From assembly GCF_024105655.1 (NCBI RefSeq), contig NZ_JAAAMH010000005.1:62001-126000 (forward strand): DNA of 64,000 nt. The letters are read 5' to 3'. The DNA is from Aliihoeflea sp. 40Bstr573 (GTDB lineage: Bacteria > Pseudomonadota > Alphaproteobacteria > Rhizobiales > Rhizobiaceae). Shown piece by piece: positions 38,755 to 48,178 of the stretch. The position numbers were made by a program, and so were the translations under genes. Each line of letters opens with the position of its first letter. Within the stretch, counting starts at the first letter, position 1. The notes under the pieces are model-generated. The model saw nothing but the letters and a program-made list of their open reading frames with translations, was not told where the DNA came from and did not search any database.

Positions 38755-40002
38755 ATGAGCTTCACGCCTGATGCATGCATGTCCCTCGAGCGCTTCTGGG
38801 CCACGATCGAACGTTCGGCCGAAATCGGTGTCGGCCGGCCCGGCGGGCTGGCGCGGCTGACGTTGTCGGACGCCGACCGCCAGATGCGCGACCAGTTCGT
38901 CGCCTGGTGCAAGGAGACGGGACTTGCCGTGACGGTCGACGAGGTCGGCTCGATCTTCGCGCGGCGCGAGGGGACCGATCCGACCGCTGACCCGATCCTC
39001 ATCGGCAGCCATCTCGACACACAGATCAATGGCGGCCGCTATGACGGCATCGCCGGCGTACTCGCCGGGCTCGAGCTTTGCCGCACGCTCAACGATCTCG
39101 GCCACGTGACACGTCGGCCGATCGAGATCGTCGACTGGACGAATGAGGAAGGCTGCCGGTATTCGCCGCCCATGGTCGCGTCGGGCTGCTTTGTCGGCGC
39201 CTATGCGCCAGACTGGGTGCGTGACCGTATCGGCGACGATGGCTCGCGCTTCGGCGACGAACTGGAGAAGATCGGCTATCGCGGCGAAGCGGCATGCGGC
39301 CCCCGCCCGGTCGATGCCTATTTCGAGCTGCATATCGAGCAGGGACCCATCCTCGATGCGGAAGGCTACGAGGTCGGCGTCGTCACCAGCGGTTTCCCGA
39401 GCCACGGAATGCTGGCGCGCTTTTCCGGCGAGACGGCGCATACCGGACCCTGGCCGATGGAACTCAGGCGCAATGCGCTCGCGGCCGGCGCGCGGTGGCT
39501 CGTGGCGGTCGACGACCTTGGCATGGACTATGCGGGGACCGGCGGGAAGGCGACGGCGGCCCGGCTCGCCGCCTGGCCGAACAAGCCGGGTATCTTGTCC
39601 GACACGGCCGATGCCGTGTGCGACGTGCGGCACGAAAACCAGGCCACGGCGAAGGTGATGGCCGAGCGCATGCGCCGCTCGCTCCACGAAGCGGCGGCGC
39701 GCAATGGCTGCGACGTGGAAATCGTCGACGAGTGGCTGTGGGGCGGTGATATTTTCGACGCGGGCCTCGTCGCTTCCGTGCGCGAACATGCCGGCCGCCT
39801 TGGCTACCGCTGGCGCGACATCGCCAGCCAGGCAGGGCACGACGCCTACTTCATGGCCCGTCACTGCCCGACCGCAATGGTGTTCACGCCGTGCCGCGGC
39901 GGCATCACCCACAACAATGGCGAGCATTGCGAACCGTCCGATTTCCGCGCGGGGCTTGACGTGCTTCTCCATGCCGTCGTTGAACGTGCGGACCGGAACT
40001 GA
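38755..40002 (+). CDS. M20-family Zn-dependent amidohydrolase (N-carbamoyl-amino-acid hydrolase/allantoate amidohydrolase type)
   Basis: A 415-residue metallohydrolase. Zinc-binding positions are His86 in GSHLDTQINGG, Asp97 in RYDG, Glu131/Glu132 in TNEEG, the His of HIEQGP near 192 and the His of NNGEHCEPSD near the C-terminus. GETAHTGPWPMELRRNAL is the dimerisation-lid region with the substrate-binding His. ATG 38755 is chosen over 38749 because CAAGAGG abuts the first ATG. Members release NH3 and CO2 or a carbamoyl group from ureido acids, so the TRAP cargo may be such a compound. The exact substrate is open. Confidence 0.88.
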   Translation: MSFTPDACMSLERFWATIERSAEIGVGRPGGLARLTLSDADRQMRDQFVAWCKETGLAVTVDEVGSIFARREGTDPTADPILIGSHLDTQINGGRYDGIAGVLAGLELCRTLNDLGHVTRRPIEIVDWTNEEGCRYSPPMVASGCFVGAYAPDWVRDRIGDDGSRFGDELEKIGYRGEAACGPRPVDAYFELHIEQGPILDAEGYEVGVVTSGFPSHGMLARFSGETAHTGPWPMELRRNALAAGARWLVAVDDLGMDYAGTGGKATAARLAAWPNKPGILSDTADAVCDVRHENQATAKVMAERMRRSLHEAAARNGCDVEIVDEWLWGGDIFDAGLVASVREHAGRLGYRWRDIASQAGHDAYFMARHCPTAMVFTPCRGGITHNNGEHCEPSDFRAGLDVLLHAVVERADRN

Positions 40003-40013
40003 GGGAAAAAGGC

Positions 40014-40949
40014 ATGCAGATGATTGGCGAACACGAGCTTGCGGAGCGGCTTGGCTGGCCGGAACTGATCGATGCGATCGAGGCCGAGCTCAAGGCGGGG
40101 CGCGTGACGTCACCCGAACGCTCCAGCATCGCGATCCCGATGCCGGGTGGGGGCACATCGAATCTTCTCGTCATGCCGGCCTGGGTGGAAGGCGAATCGC
40201 TTGGCGTGAAGCTGGTCACCTTCTTCCCCGAAAACGGCGCGAAGGGTCTGTCGACGATCAACGCAAGCTATGCGCTCTTCTCGGGCGCGGATGGCCGGTT
40301 GCAAGCCATCATCGAAGGCGATGAACTGACGGCGCGCCGAACGGCGGCCGCTTCGGCACTCGCCGCACGCTTCCTCGCAAGGCCAGATGCCAGGCGGCTT
40401 CTCGTCGTCGGCACTGGCCAGCTTTCCGCCAAGGTCGCCGCTGCTCATGCGAGCGTGCGGTCCTATGAGAGGATCGAAATCTATGGGCGCAATACCGCAA
40501 AGGCCGAGGCTGTCGTGGCCGCGCTCGCTGCGGAGGGCATTGACGCACATGCCACCGACGATCTCGACGGGGCCGTTGCCGCTGCCGACGTGATCTCTTC
40601 GGTGACGAGTTCCACAGCGCCGCTGATCCGCGGCGCGCATGTGAAGCCGGGAACGCATGTCGACCTGATCGGTGCATTCAAGGACGACATGCGTGAGAGT
40701 GACGATGCGCTCGTGACGACGGCAAGCCTTTTCGTCGATTTTCGGCCCGGCGCGATGAAGGCCGGCGATCTGGCGCAGCCTTTGTCGGCGGGGCTCATTT
40801 CCGAAGCCGACATCAGGGCCGACCTTGCCGAACTCGTCGCCGGAAAGCATTCCGGGCGGGCCTCCGACGAAGAGATCACCTTCTTCAAGTCTGCCGGCTT
40901 CTCGTTGCTCGACCTTGCCGCCGCGCGGCTGGCGGTCCGTCAGGGCTGA
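40014..40949 (+). CDS. Ornithine cyclodeaminase/mu-crystallin family protein
   Basis: A 311-residue NAD(P)-binding protein. The dinucleotide loop VGTGQLSAKVAAAHASV is near residues 127-143, and GVKLVTFFPEN carries the conserved lysine. Members include ornithine cyclodeaminase, alanine dehydrogenase and imine reductases. It starts 12 bp after the M20 gene, so it may process the amino acid released by that enzyme. Its last ten bases overlap the convergent LysR gene. Confidence 0.85.
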   Translation: MQMIGEHELAERLGWPELIDAIEAELKAGRVTSPERSSIAIPMPGGGTSNLLVMPAWVEGESLGVKLVTFFPENGAKGLSTINASYALFSGADGRLQAIIEGDELTARRTAAASALAARFLARPDARRLLVVGTGQLSAKVAAAHASVRSYERIEIYGRNTAKAEAVVAALAAEGIDAHATDDLDGAVAAADVISSVTSSTAPLIRGAHVKPGTHVDLIGAFKDDMRESDDALVTTASLFVDFRPGAMKAGDLAQPLSAGLISEADIRADLAELVAGKHSGRASDEEITFFKSAGFSLLDLAAARLAVRQG

Positions 40950-41875
40950 TCGGCGAGCGCCAGCAATTCATCGACGATGCCGAGATAAACGCGCTCGACC
41001 GGGCGCAGCTCGACATTCGGATTGGTCACCATGTAGACGTCCGCGCCGATCATGCCCTCCAGCGTCGGCAGGGGGTAGATCGTGCCGGAGGCGACGTCCT
41101 GCTCGACGGCGGCGACAGGCAGGACGCCGATGCCGAGTCCGGACATGATCATGCGCCGGACCTCCTCGAGGTTGGAACTGGAACCGACGACGCGCTGGCC
41201 GAGGCCGGAGCCGCTGCGCAGCATGGCCATCGGCTCGAAGCCGCCGCCATCGGTCGCGCAGGTGAAGGCGACGAAGGGTTCCTGCTGGAGGGAGCCGACC
41301 GATATGTCGGTGCTGCCGAACAGGCGGTGCTCCCGGCCGCAGAAAATAGCGAAATCCTCACGGCACAAGAGGCGGCAATCGAGCCCGACGACCGGTTTCA
41401 TCAAGAGGCAGATTCCGATCGGCAGCACTTCCTGAGCCACCTGCCGGACGATGTCGCTGCTGTTGGCGACGTCGATGCGCCAGGTCACGGACGGGTGCCT
41501 CTCATGGGCAAGACGGATGGATTCGTCGACGAGAGCCGACTGCAGATGGCTGACGATCGATAGCCGCAGCAGGCCGATGGTGACGTCCTCGTCTGCCGCG
41601 ATCTGGTCGCTCAACCGCGTGACGCTCTGGAATATCTCGGCGCAATGCTTGGCGACGAGCTCGCCATTCGTGGTCAGCAGGAAATTGCGGCTGTTGCGCT
41701 CGACGAGCTGGACGCCCAGCGTTTCCTCCAGCCGCTGCAGCGAGAGCGACACGGAGGGCTGACGAAGCGCGAGGCGCTGCGCAGCGCGCGTGATGCTCTT
41801 CTCCTCGGCGATGACGTGAAACGTCCGCAGAAGATTCCAATTCATGCTGGCGACCAGCGAGGGAAGTCCGTTCAT
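40940..41875 (-). CDS. LysR-family transcriptional regulator
   Basis: A 311-residue regulator of standard size. The helix-turn-helix is SITRAAQRLALRQPSVSLSL (about 27-46). CGGAGG lies five bases before ATG 41875. It converges with the ornithine-cyclodeaminase-like gene, so it does not sit in the divergent position typical for LysR control of the neighbouring operon; control of the TRAP/M20 operon is possible but not shown. Confidence 0.88.
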   Translation of the reverse strand: MNGLPSLVASMNWNLLRTFHVIAEEKSITRAAQRLALRQPSVSLSLQRLEETLGVQLVERNSRNFLLTTNGELVAKHCAEIFQSVTRLSDQIAADEDVTIGLLRLSIVSHLQSALVDESIRLAHERHPSVTWRIDVANSSDIVRQVAQEVLPIGICLLMKPVVGLDCRLLCREDFAIFCGREHRLFGSTDISVGSLQQEPFVAFTCATDGGGFEPMAMLRSGSGLGQRVVGSSSNLEEVRRMIMSGLGIGVLPVAAVEQDVASGTIYPLPTLEGMIGADVYMVTNPNVELRPVERVYLGIVDELLALADQP

Positions 41876-41943
41876 GCCTGCCTCCGGAATGGAGCGCCAT
41901 TAGCATGAATGGAGCCGCGTGCGACAGCAACGCGCGAAACGAG

Positions 41944-41981
41944 AAAAGCCACCGGGCGGTCCTCGGGACAGCCGGGTGGCT
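41944..41981 (-). terminator. Intrinsic terminator of the min operon
   Basis: AGCCACC (41947-41953) pairs with GGTGGCT (41975-41981), with further GC pairing inside. Read on the minus strand the stem is followed directly by TTTT (41944-41947). It lies just after the last gene of the min operon. Confidence 0.6.
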
Positions 41982-42004
41982 CCATGATTGGCGCTGGCTC
42001 GGGT

Positions 42005-42211
42005 TCAGGCCCTGAGGCTTGCTCTCACCGGTCCGGACTCCGCACGCCCATCGGCCATGGGCGGAACGCCGGCGGCAATTTCACAAAGCTCGACATGCCT
42101 TGCGAGCGCCTCGGTGGAGAGCATCGCGCTGACGGTGGTGATGTCCCGCTTCACGTGCGGGGGCATCTGTTGCAGCGTCTTCAGCCGTTCGAGGAGTTTC
42201 AGTCGGGTCAC
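42005..42211 (-). CDS. Small protein encoded downstream of minE, unknown function
   Basis: A 68-residue protein starting at a GTG. AAGGAGGG stands seven bases before the GTG, an almost perfect ribosome-binding site, which argues that the frame is translated. The first half is basic and helical (RLKLLERLKTLQQMPPHVKR, then DITTVSAMLSTEALARHVEL). The gene lies 54 bp after minE and just before the operon terminator, so it is a fourth gene of the min transcript. I do not recognise a family. Confidence 0.6.
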   Translation of the reverse strand: MTRLKLLERLKTLQQMPPHVKRDITTVSAMLSTEALARHVELCEIAAGVPPMADGRAESGPVRASLRA

Positions 42212-42265
42212 TTGTAGTCCCTCCTTTCCATCAGGGCGCGGCCTATCCGCATTTCAGGCGGCCGG

Positions 42266-42538
42266 TCAGGCCGCCTTTTTCTTCTTCTTTGCGGCGTCGA
42301 ACGGGATTTCGACGTCAACGGCGAGCGTGGAGACCTGGGCTCCCCGTTCCATCTTGACGCTGACCTTGTCGCTGTCGATCTGCATGTGCTTGGCGATGAC
42401 GGTCATGATCTCGTCGCGCAGAATCTTGACCAGATCGGAGTCGCCGGTCGAGGCGCGCTCGTGGGCGAGAAGCACCTGCAATCGCTCGCGCGCCGCAGGG
42501 GCCGAATCGGACTTGGCGAAGAAACGGAAGATGTTCAT
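42266..42538 (-). CDS. minE: Cell division topological specificity factor MinE
   Basis: MinE drives MinD off the membrane and sets the pole-to-pole oscillation that confines the division inhibitor. The 90-residue protein has the N-terminal membrane/MinD-binding helix ([28 protein letters not shown]), then the topological domain ([20 protein letters not shown]). It ends in a lysine cluster (AAKKKKKAA), a common rhizobial feature. The ATG overlaps the minD stop (ATGA). Confidence 0.95.
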   Translation of the reverse strand: MNIFRFFAKSDSAPAARERLQVLLAHERASTGDSDLVKILRDEIMTVIAKHMQIDSDKVSVKMERGAQVSTLAVDVEIPFDAAKKKKKAA

Positions 42539-43350
42539 GCGGCCTTCCTCCCGAAGATCTTGCCGAAGAAGCCGCGCTTTTCGCCAGGGATCGTGACCGG
42601 GATCGACTCGCCGTTCAGCCGGCGCGCGGCATCGAAATAGGCCAGCGCCGGAGCGCTGCGGTCGTCGGAAAGCGTGACCGGCGCGCCGACGTTTGAGGCG
42701 CGCAGCACGTCCATGCTCTCGGGGATGATGCCGAGGAGCGGGATCGACAGGATTTCCAGAACATCGTCGACCTTGAGCATGTCGCCGCGCTCGGCGCGGT
42801 TGGCGTCGTAGCGCGTCAGGAGCAGATGCTTTTCCATCTGCTCGCCGCGCTCGGCCTTGAGGGTCTTGGAGTCCAGAAGGCCGATGATGCGGTCGGAATC
42901 GCGGACCGACGAGACTTCCGGGTTGGTCACCACGATGGCGACGTCGGCATGGCGCATCGCGAGCGTGGCGCCACGCTCGATGCCGGCCGGGCTGTCGCAG
43001 ATGACCCAGTCGAAATTCTTGCGCAGCGCTGTGATGACCTTCTCGACGCCTTCGGCGGTCAGATTGTCCTTGTCGCGCGTCTGCGAGGCGGGGAGCAGGT
43101 AGAGCGTCTGCAGCCGCTTGTCGCGGATCAGCGCCTGCGTCAGCTTCGCATCGCCCTGGATCACGTTGACCAGATCGTAGACGACGCGCCGCTCGGCGCC
43201 CATCACCAGATCCAGATTGCGCAGGCCGACGTCGAAATCGACCACCACGACCTTGGCGCCGCCCTGCGCAAGAGCCGCGCCGAGGGCTGCGGTCGACGTG
43301 GTCTTGCCAACGCCTCCCTTGCCCGATGTCACCACGATTACCTTGCCCAT
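42535..43350 (-). CDS. minD: Septum site-determining ATPase MinD
   Basis: A 271-residue membrane-associated ParA/MinD ATPase. The deviant Walker A KGGVGKT is at residues 11-17, [17 protein letters not shown] holds the second motif, and [10 protein letters not shown] the Walker B region. The C-terminal tail ([14 protein letters not shown]) is a basic amphipathic helix for membrane binding. The frame is open to 43368, but ATG 43350 gives the conserved [10 protein letters not shown] start with AGGAGAGG upstream. Confidence 0.97.
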   Translation of the reverse strand: MGKVIVVTSGKGGVGKTTSTAALGAALAQGGAKVVVVDFDVGLRNLDLVMGAERRVVYDLVNVIQGDAKLTQALIRDKRLQTLYLLPASQTRDKDNLTAEGVEKVITALRKNFDWVICDSPAGIERGATLAMRHADVAIVVTNPEVSSVRDSDRIIGLLDSKTLKAERGEQMEKHLLLTRYDANRAERGDMLKVDDVLEILSIPLLGIIPESMDVLRASNVGAPVTLSDDRSAPALAYFDAARRLNGESIPVTIPGEKRGFFGKIFGRKAA

Positions 43351-43372
43351 AGACCTCTCCTGTTCCATCGCC

Positions 43373-44119
43373 TCAGCCCAACGTTCCCGTCACGATCTTG
43401 TCCCCTTCAAGCCAGATCTGAACGGCTCGTCCGCGCAGGCCCGGCTCCATGTCTTCCGCCGTCTTGTAGAAGCCGTCGATCGCGATCAGCTCGGCTTCCA
43501 GCTTGCGGCAGAAAATGCGCGCCGCCGAGTTGCCCATCGTGCCGGCGAGCGCCCTGCCGCGCAGGGTTCCGTAGACGTGGATCGAACCTCCGGCGACGAC
43601 TTCCGATCCCGAGGCGACCGATCCGACGATCGTCACGTCGCCCTCGGGGAATATGATCGACTGGCCCGAACGCACGGGCTGCGTGACCATCAGCGAGGGC
43701 GCCGCCTTGATGGCGTGCGTCGCATGTTCGAGGGGCGCGTCGTCGTCCGCCTCACCCCCGGCGGGTGCCGGCTCGGCCTCGGCAACGGGCGCCTCGATGT
43801 CGGATGTGGGGCGGCCATCGGACAAGGCCGGCGGCATTGCCGAATCGAGCCAGGACGGCCGGGCACCCTCGATGCCCATGATTCGCACGTTGCGGGCGGC
43901 GAGCATCTCGACCATCTCGCGCAGTTGCGCGCGGTCGATCGCAAGGCCATCGACGTCGAGGACGATCGGGCGACGAAGGAAGAAACCCGCCGAACGCGCG
44001 GCCAGATCGTCCAGCCGCGCGACCCAGTCCTCGAAGGGAAGCTCCGGGGTCAATACCAGCGCAAGGAAGGAGCGACCCTTGAGACGGATCGGCCGGGCTT
44101 GGGTTAACACGTTGGTCAT
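43373..44119 (-). CDS. minC: Septum site-determining protein MinC
   Basis: MinC, brought to the membrane by MinD, inhibits FtsZ assembly away from midcell. The 248-residue protein has an N-terminal FtsZ-binding domain (GRSFLALVLTPELPFEDWVA), an Ala/Pro/Glu-rich linker (about 105-135) and the C-terminal beta-helix dimer domain (RSGQSIIFPEGDVTIVGSVA, then GSIHVYGTLRGRALAG). minD follows after 22 bp. The promoter region upstream contains a CtrA-type site. Confidence 0.93.
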   Translation of the reverse strand: MTNVLTQARPIRLKGRSFLALVLTPELPFEDWVARLDDLAARSAGFFLRRPIVLDVDGLAIDRAQLREMVEMLAARNVRIMGIEGARPSWLDSAMPPALSDGRPTSDIEAPVAEAEPAPAGGEADDDAPLEHATHAIKAAPSLMVTQPVRSGQSIIFPEGDVTIVGSVASGSEVVAGGSIHVYGTLRGRALAGTMGNSAARIFCRKLEAELIAIDGFYKTAEDMEPGLRGRAVQIWLEGDKIVTGTLG

Positions 44120-44158
44120 CTTGGTTAATTTTCGGTTGTTTCGGTGTAGGCCAGAATG

Positions 44159-44174
44159 GTTAACAACTGGTTAA
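44159..44174 (-). promoter_or_regulatory. CtrA-type binding site upstream of minC
   Basis: Read on the minus strand the sequence is TTAA-N7-TTAAC, an exact match to the full CtrA consensus, 40 bp before the minC start. Two more GGTTAA hexamers lie at 44102-44107 and 44123-44128. CtrA is the cell-cycle master regulator of alphaproteobacteria, and control of min genes by it is known in Sinorhizobium. Confidence 0.65.
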
Positions 44175-44336
44175 TTTCATGGCCAGCGACATGCCGGATG
44201 GCCGCAGTTGCAAGCATTCTTCGCCTCGAAGCTGGTGCGAGGCATACCATCCCTTCCCGCGCCGAAACGTGCGGGTTCGCAGCGGCGAGGTGGCCGCGCC
44301 TGTCATCGACAATCAGGCATGGTGGCCGAATCAGCG

Positions 44337-44374
44337 CAGCCGACGGCGTCGGGAATTCCCCCGGCCGTCGGCTG
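44337..44374 (-). terminator. Strong stem-loop downstream of the aldehyde dehydrogenase gene
   Basis: CAGCCGACGGC (44337-44347) and GCCGTCGGCTG (44364-44374) form a perfect 11-bp stem with a 16-base loop, just after the stop codon. No T-run follows, so it may be a Rho-assisted terminator or an mRNA 3'-end hairpin. Confidence 0.45.
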
Positions 44375-44390
44375 CTCCATGTCGCCTTAA

Positions 44391-45839
44391 TCAGGCGGCG
44401 GTCTGCGTCACGAACTTGGTGACGAGATAGGCGTCGATGGCGTCGGAACCGCCTTCGGTGCCGTGGCCGGAATCCTTGATGCCGCCGAAGGGCACTTCGG
44501 GGAGGGCAAGGCCGATATGGTTGATCGTGGTCATGCCCGCCTCGATCTCCATGCCAAGACGCGCCGCGGTCTGCGTCGAGCCGGTGAACGCGTAGCTCGC
44601 AAGGCCGAAGGGCAGGCGGTTCGCCTCCTCGATCACCTCGTCGACCGAGCCGAAGCGGGCAAAGGCGGCGACCGGGCCAAAGGGCTCCTCGTTCATGATG
44701 CGCGCGTCGGACGGCACCCGGGACAGGACCGTCGGCTCGAAGAAGTTGCCCTTGTTGCCAATGCGTCGGCCGCCTGTCTTCAGCTCCGCGCCGCGCTCGA
44801 CCGCGTCCTGAATCAACGGCTCGAGCGAGGGAATGCGGCGCTCATTGGCGAGCGGGCCCATCTGCACGCCCTCTTCGAAGCCATTGCCGACCTTGATCGC
44901 GGCGGCAGCTTCGGTGAAACGCTCGACGACGCGGTCGTAGACGCCGTCCTGCACGAGGAAGCGGGTCGGCGAGATGCAGACCTGGCCGGCATTGCGGAAC
45001 TTCGACGCGGCAAGCAGTTTCACCGCCTTGTCGACATCGGCATCCTCGAAAATGATTGCCGGGGCATGGCCGCCGAGTTCCATCGTCGCCAGCTTCATGT
45101 GCTCGCCGGCGAGGGCTGCGAGCTTCTTGCCGACCGGCGTCGAGCCCGTGAAGGAGATCTTGCGGATAGTGGGGTGCGGGATGAGGTACTCGGAAATCTC
45201 GGACGGCACGCCGTAGACGAGATTGACGACGCCGGCCGGCACGCCGGCATCGACGAAGGCGCGGATCAGTTCGGCCGGTGAGGCGGGCGTTTCCTCCGGC
45301 GCCTTGACGATGATCGAGCAGCCGGCGGCAAGCGCCGCGGACAGCTTGCGCACGACCTGGTTGATCGGGAAGTTCCATGGCGTGAAGGCAGCGACCGGCC
45401 CGACCGGCAGCTTGACCGCCATCTGCATCACGCCCGGCGCGCGCGCCGGAATGATCTGGCCGTAGGTACGGCGCGCTTCCTCGGCGAACCAGTCGATGAC
45501 GTCGGCGCCGGCAAGGACCTCGCCCTTGGCCTCGGCTAGCGGCTTGCCCTGTTCGCGCGTCATCATCGGCGCGATCGAGCCGGCGCGTTCGCGCAGGAGT
45601 TCGGCCGCCTTGCGCATGATCTTCGAACGCTCGAAAGCCGACATCGCGCTCCATACCTTGAAGCCGCGCGCAACAGCATCGAGGGCGGCGTCGAGATCGG
45701 TGCGCGTGGCATGGGCGACCTTGCCGATGACGTCACCCGTCGCCGGATCAATGATCTCGAGCCACTTGCCCTCGGCCCCGGCGCGCCATTCGCCGTCAAT
45801 GAGAAGCTTGGTGTCGGGATAGGCGGCGCGGTCGGTCAT
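44391..45839 (-). CDS. gabD: NAD(P)-dependent succinate-semialdehyde dehydrogenase
   Basis: A 482-residue aldehyde dehydrogenase of the GabD type. [12 protein letters not shown] is the cofactor-binding stretch, [11 protein letters not shown] carries the catalytic Glu, and [12 protein letters not shown] the nucleophilic Cys. Other marks are [20 protein letters not shown] and [12 protein letters not shown]. It oxidises succinate semialdehyde, or a close relative such as glutarate semialdehyde, to the acid. The frame is open to 45932, but ATG 45839 gives the normal start. It is transcribed alone. Confidence 0.85.
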   Translation of the reverse strand: MTDRAAYPDTKLLIDGEWRAGAEGKWLEIIDPATGDVIGKVAHATRTDLDAALDAVARGFKVWSAMSAFERSKIMRKAAELLRERAGSIAPMMTREQGKPLAEAKGEVLAGADVIDWFAEEARRTYGQIIPARAPGVMQMAVKLPVGPVAAFTPWNFPINQVVRKLSAALAAGCSIIVKAPEETPASPAELIRAFVDAGVPAGVVNLVYGVPSEISEYLIPHPTIRKISFTGSTPVGKKLAALAGEHMKLATMELGGHAPAIIFEDADVDKAVKLLAASKFRNAGQVCISPTRFLVQDGVYDRVVERFTEAAAAIKVGNGFEEGVQMGPLANERRIPSLEPLIQDAVERGAELKTGGRRIGNKGNFFEPTVLSRVPSDARIMNEEPFGPVAAFARFGSVDEVIEEANRLPFGLASYAFTGSTQTAARLGMEIEAGMTTINHIGLALPEVPFGGIKDSGHGTEGGSDAIDAYLVTKFVTQTAA

Positions 45840-45987
45840 GGCTATCGATCTCTCTTTGGATTCGGACGTTGCGGCCCGGCGCGGGGCCGGGGACTGAAGG
45901 CGACACCATGCACGGGATGGCCCGATTGGCAACCGGCCTGTCCGACGAAGGATGAGCGGCTGGCGAGCGGGCGGGCCAATCGAAGGC

Positions 45988-46875
45988 TCACGATGCGGGA
46001 TTTGCCTTGGCTCGCACGCGTTCGCGCCAGAGCGTGAACAGCCCGGCGCCTGCGACTATGGCGACGCCTACCAGCACATTGACGCCGAGCGTTTCCCCGA
46101 ACACCAAAAGGCCGACGGCCGATACGAACGGAAACTGAAGGTAGGAAAAGGGCTGGATGCTCGATGCATCCGCTGCCTCGTACGCCTTGATCAACAGCCA
46201 GTTGCCGGTAATCGCCAACAGGCACAGGACAGCGATCCAGCCCGCGTCGGCGAGCGCGATCGGCTGCCAGTGCAAGAGGCCGAGCGGCGTTATGATGACC
46301 GCACCGCAAAATCCCGTCCAGAAGAAGCTGACATTGGCGCTGTCCTTGCGCGCCACATAGCGGGTCAGGAGGCTGTAGCTGGCGAAGAGGGTTGCACAGG
46401 CCAGCGGCACGAGTGTCCAGGGGGTCAAGATTGCGGAGCCGGGATTGATGATCACCATGACCCCGACGAAGCCCACGACAATGGCCAGCCAGCGGCGCCA
46501 GCCGACCGTCTCGCCCAGAAAGGGCATGGACAGAGCGGCAATGATCAGCGGATAGCAGATGAAGACGGCATGGGTGGCAATCAGGCCGATTCTGACGAAG
46601 GAAAACATGATCAGGCATATCTCGCTGATCAGAAGGAGTGCACGCAGCGCCTGCAGCAAGGGAAACGCGGTCCTGACCGCCGCCCGGAACCCGCCATTCG
46701 AACGCGCCGCCCACATGCCGGCGAGAAGAGCGAAGAACCAGAAGCGCAGCATGACGATCATGTAGACGCTGACAGTCTCGGCCGCGTGCCGCGACACGCC
46801 GTCCTGAATCGCGAAGACAGCGCACGTCGCGATCATGTAGAACATGCCGCGCCGGATGTCGGAGGTCTCGCTCAT
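45988..46875 (-). CDS. DMT-family (EamA) permease
   Basis: A 295-residue membrane protein with ten helices arranged as two EamA repeats (first near [20 protein letters not shown], second near [20 protein letters not shown]). Members export metabolites or drugs across the inner membrane. ATG 46875 ([11 protein letters not shown]) is preferred over the ORF start at 46935 because the extra residues look non-coding, though its ribosome-binding site is weak. It lies downstream of a LysR gene. Confidence 0.85.
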   Translation of the reverse strand: MSETSDIRRGMFYMIATCAVFAIQDGVSRHAAETVSVYMIVMLRFWFFALLAGMWAARSNGGFRAAVRTAFPLLQALRALLLISEICLIMFSFVRIGLIATHAVFICYPLIIAALSMPFLGETVGWRRWLAIVVGFVGVMVIINPGSAILTPWTLVPLACATLFASYSLLTRYVARKDSANVSFFWTGFCGAVIITPLGLLHWQPIALADAGWIAVLCLLAITGNWLLIKAYEAADASSIQPFSYLQFPFVSAVGLLVFGETLGVNVLVGVAIVAGAGLFTLWRERVRAKANPAS

Positions 46876-47202
46876 TGGAATGCTCTCGGCGGCAATTGAC
46901 GCGCATCGGTGGGAAGGCAGAAGCGGGCGCCGCACGCCGCCTTATCCCTGGAGCCTAATGCAGCGGGGCACGCATCTTGGAAAGGGCCAGTATCCATATC
47001 CCTTCGGTCAGGCGGCTGCTTCGTCCCTGCCGGCAATTGTCAGGCCCTCCCTGCAGATGTGCCGGCTCGAGTTCCAGGCCGACAGACATGATTCTTTACC
47101 GGCGGCGGTTCATGACCCACGGCTGGCCGGACGGGTTCCGCAATATGTACGTCCCCGCGGGGGCGGGCCGTTCCCATTTTGGAGTTCAGCTCACGCCGGT
47201 TA
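46876..47202. other. 327-bp intergenic gap, no gene seen
   Basis: Between the LysR gene (minus) and the DMT permease gene (minus). Frames on either strand here have no ribosome-binding site and no recognisable product. A GC palindrome at the stretch gtccccgcgggggc (about 47151-47164) is the only structure seen. The permease promoter is presumably here. Confidence 0.6.
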
Positions 47203-48105
47203 TCAATGGAGCGCTGTGTCGAGCGACTGGGCCCGGGCGACGCGGGCTGCGATGTCGACGACGAGCTCGACTGCCAGCGTGTCCGGCGATTCGAGCCAGC
47301 TTGCGCAAAATGACAGCTGCGGCATCCGGACGTCCGACTGGATCAGTTCCAATCTGCCCGAACGAAGCTCTTCCTTGACGAGCTGATCGGGGATGACGGC
47401 GACGCCGATGCCTTCCAGTGCGAGATGAACGACCGTCGCCATCGAGGCGCTGGCGTGCAGCTTGATTGCCGGCAAGTCGGGACGGTTGAAGAGCGACTTC
47501 ACCAGCTCATAGGGTTGCGTCTTGCGCGCGAAGGTGATGATGGGGAAGCTCGCGAGCTGACGAATGTCTGCAGGGTTGGGCACCTTCATCGCCGGGCTGG
47601 CGATGAAGCCCACGGCATATTCGCACAACAGACGGTTGCGCAGGAGCGGCGCGGTGAGAGGACCCAGCAGGAATGCGATGTCGACCTCCTGCGCCAGCAG
47701 ACGCGCACGCAGCGAGGGCGAGATGTCGACCTCGATCTCGACCGACAGATGCGGATAGCAGCGGTTCACTTCCTTGATGAAATCCGGCAGCCAGGTATGG
47801 ACGATCGTCTCGGCGACGCCCAGCCTGATGATGCCGCGGATCGCTGTCGTGTCCCGAAGGGCGGCCAGCATCTCGGCGCGCATCCCGATCATCTTCTCGG
47901 CGTAGCCGAGCACTTGCCGGCCGCGCGCCGTCGGCGTGATGTTGCGCGCTTCGCGCGTCAGAAGCTTGAAGCCAAGCTCGTCTTCGAGCTGGGCGATCCG
48001 GTGGGAGATGGCGGGCTGGGTGGTGTTGAGCTTTTGCGCCGCGCCGCGAAAGCTGCCGAGCGCCACGACCCACACGAAGGTTTCGAGCCCCTTGAAATCA
48101 ACCAT
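47203..48105 (-). CDS. LysR-family transcriptional regulator
   Basis: A 300-residue regulator. The helix-turn-helix is SFRGAAQKLNTTQPAISHRI (about 18-37), of the type seen in many catabolic regulators. AAGGGTGG lies immediately before the ATG. It follows the amidase/membrane-protein genes of the second catabolic island on the same strand after 73 bp, so it is a candidate regulator of that island, though it may instead act on the DMT permease gene. Confidence 0.9.
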   Translation of the reverse strand: MVDFKGLETFVWVVALGSFRGAAQKLNTTQPAISHRIAQLEDELGFKLLTREARNITPTARGRQVLGYAEKMIGMRAEMLAALRDTTAIRGIIRLGVAETIVHTWLPDFIKEVNRCYPHLSVEIEVDISPSLRARLLAQEVDIAFLLGPLTAPLLRNRLLCEYAVGFIASPAMKVPNPADIRQLASFPIITFARKTQPYELVKSLFNRPDLPAIKLHASASMATVVHLALEGIGVAVIPDQLVKEELRSGRLELIQSDVRMPQLSFCASWLESPDTLAVELVVDIAARVARAQSLDTALH

Positions 48106-48178
48106 CCACCCTTAGCCCTGCAATATGCTCAACCGTACGTACCATGCTCATTGGCAACGCCTGAGCGCAATCAATTCA

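Noticed and set aside
47151-47164. GC palindrome in the LysR-DMT gap considered as a terminator
   Set aside because: Too short, no T-run on either strand and not placed at a gene end.
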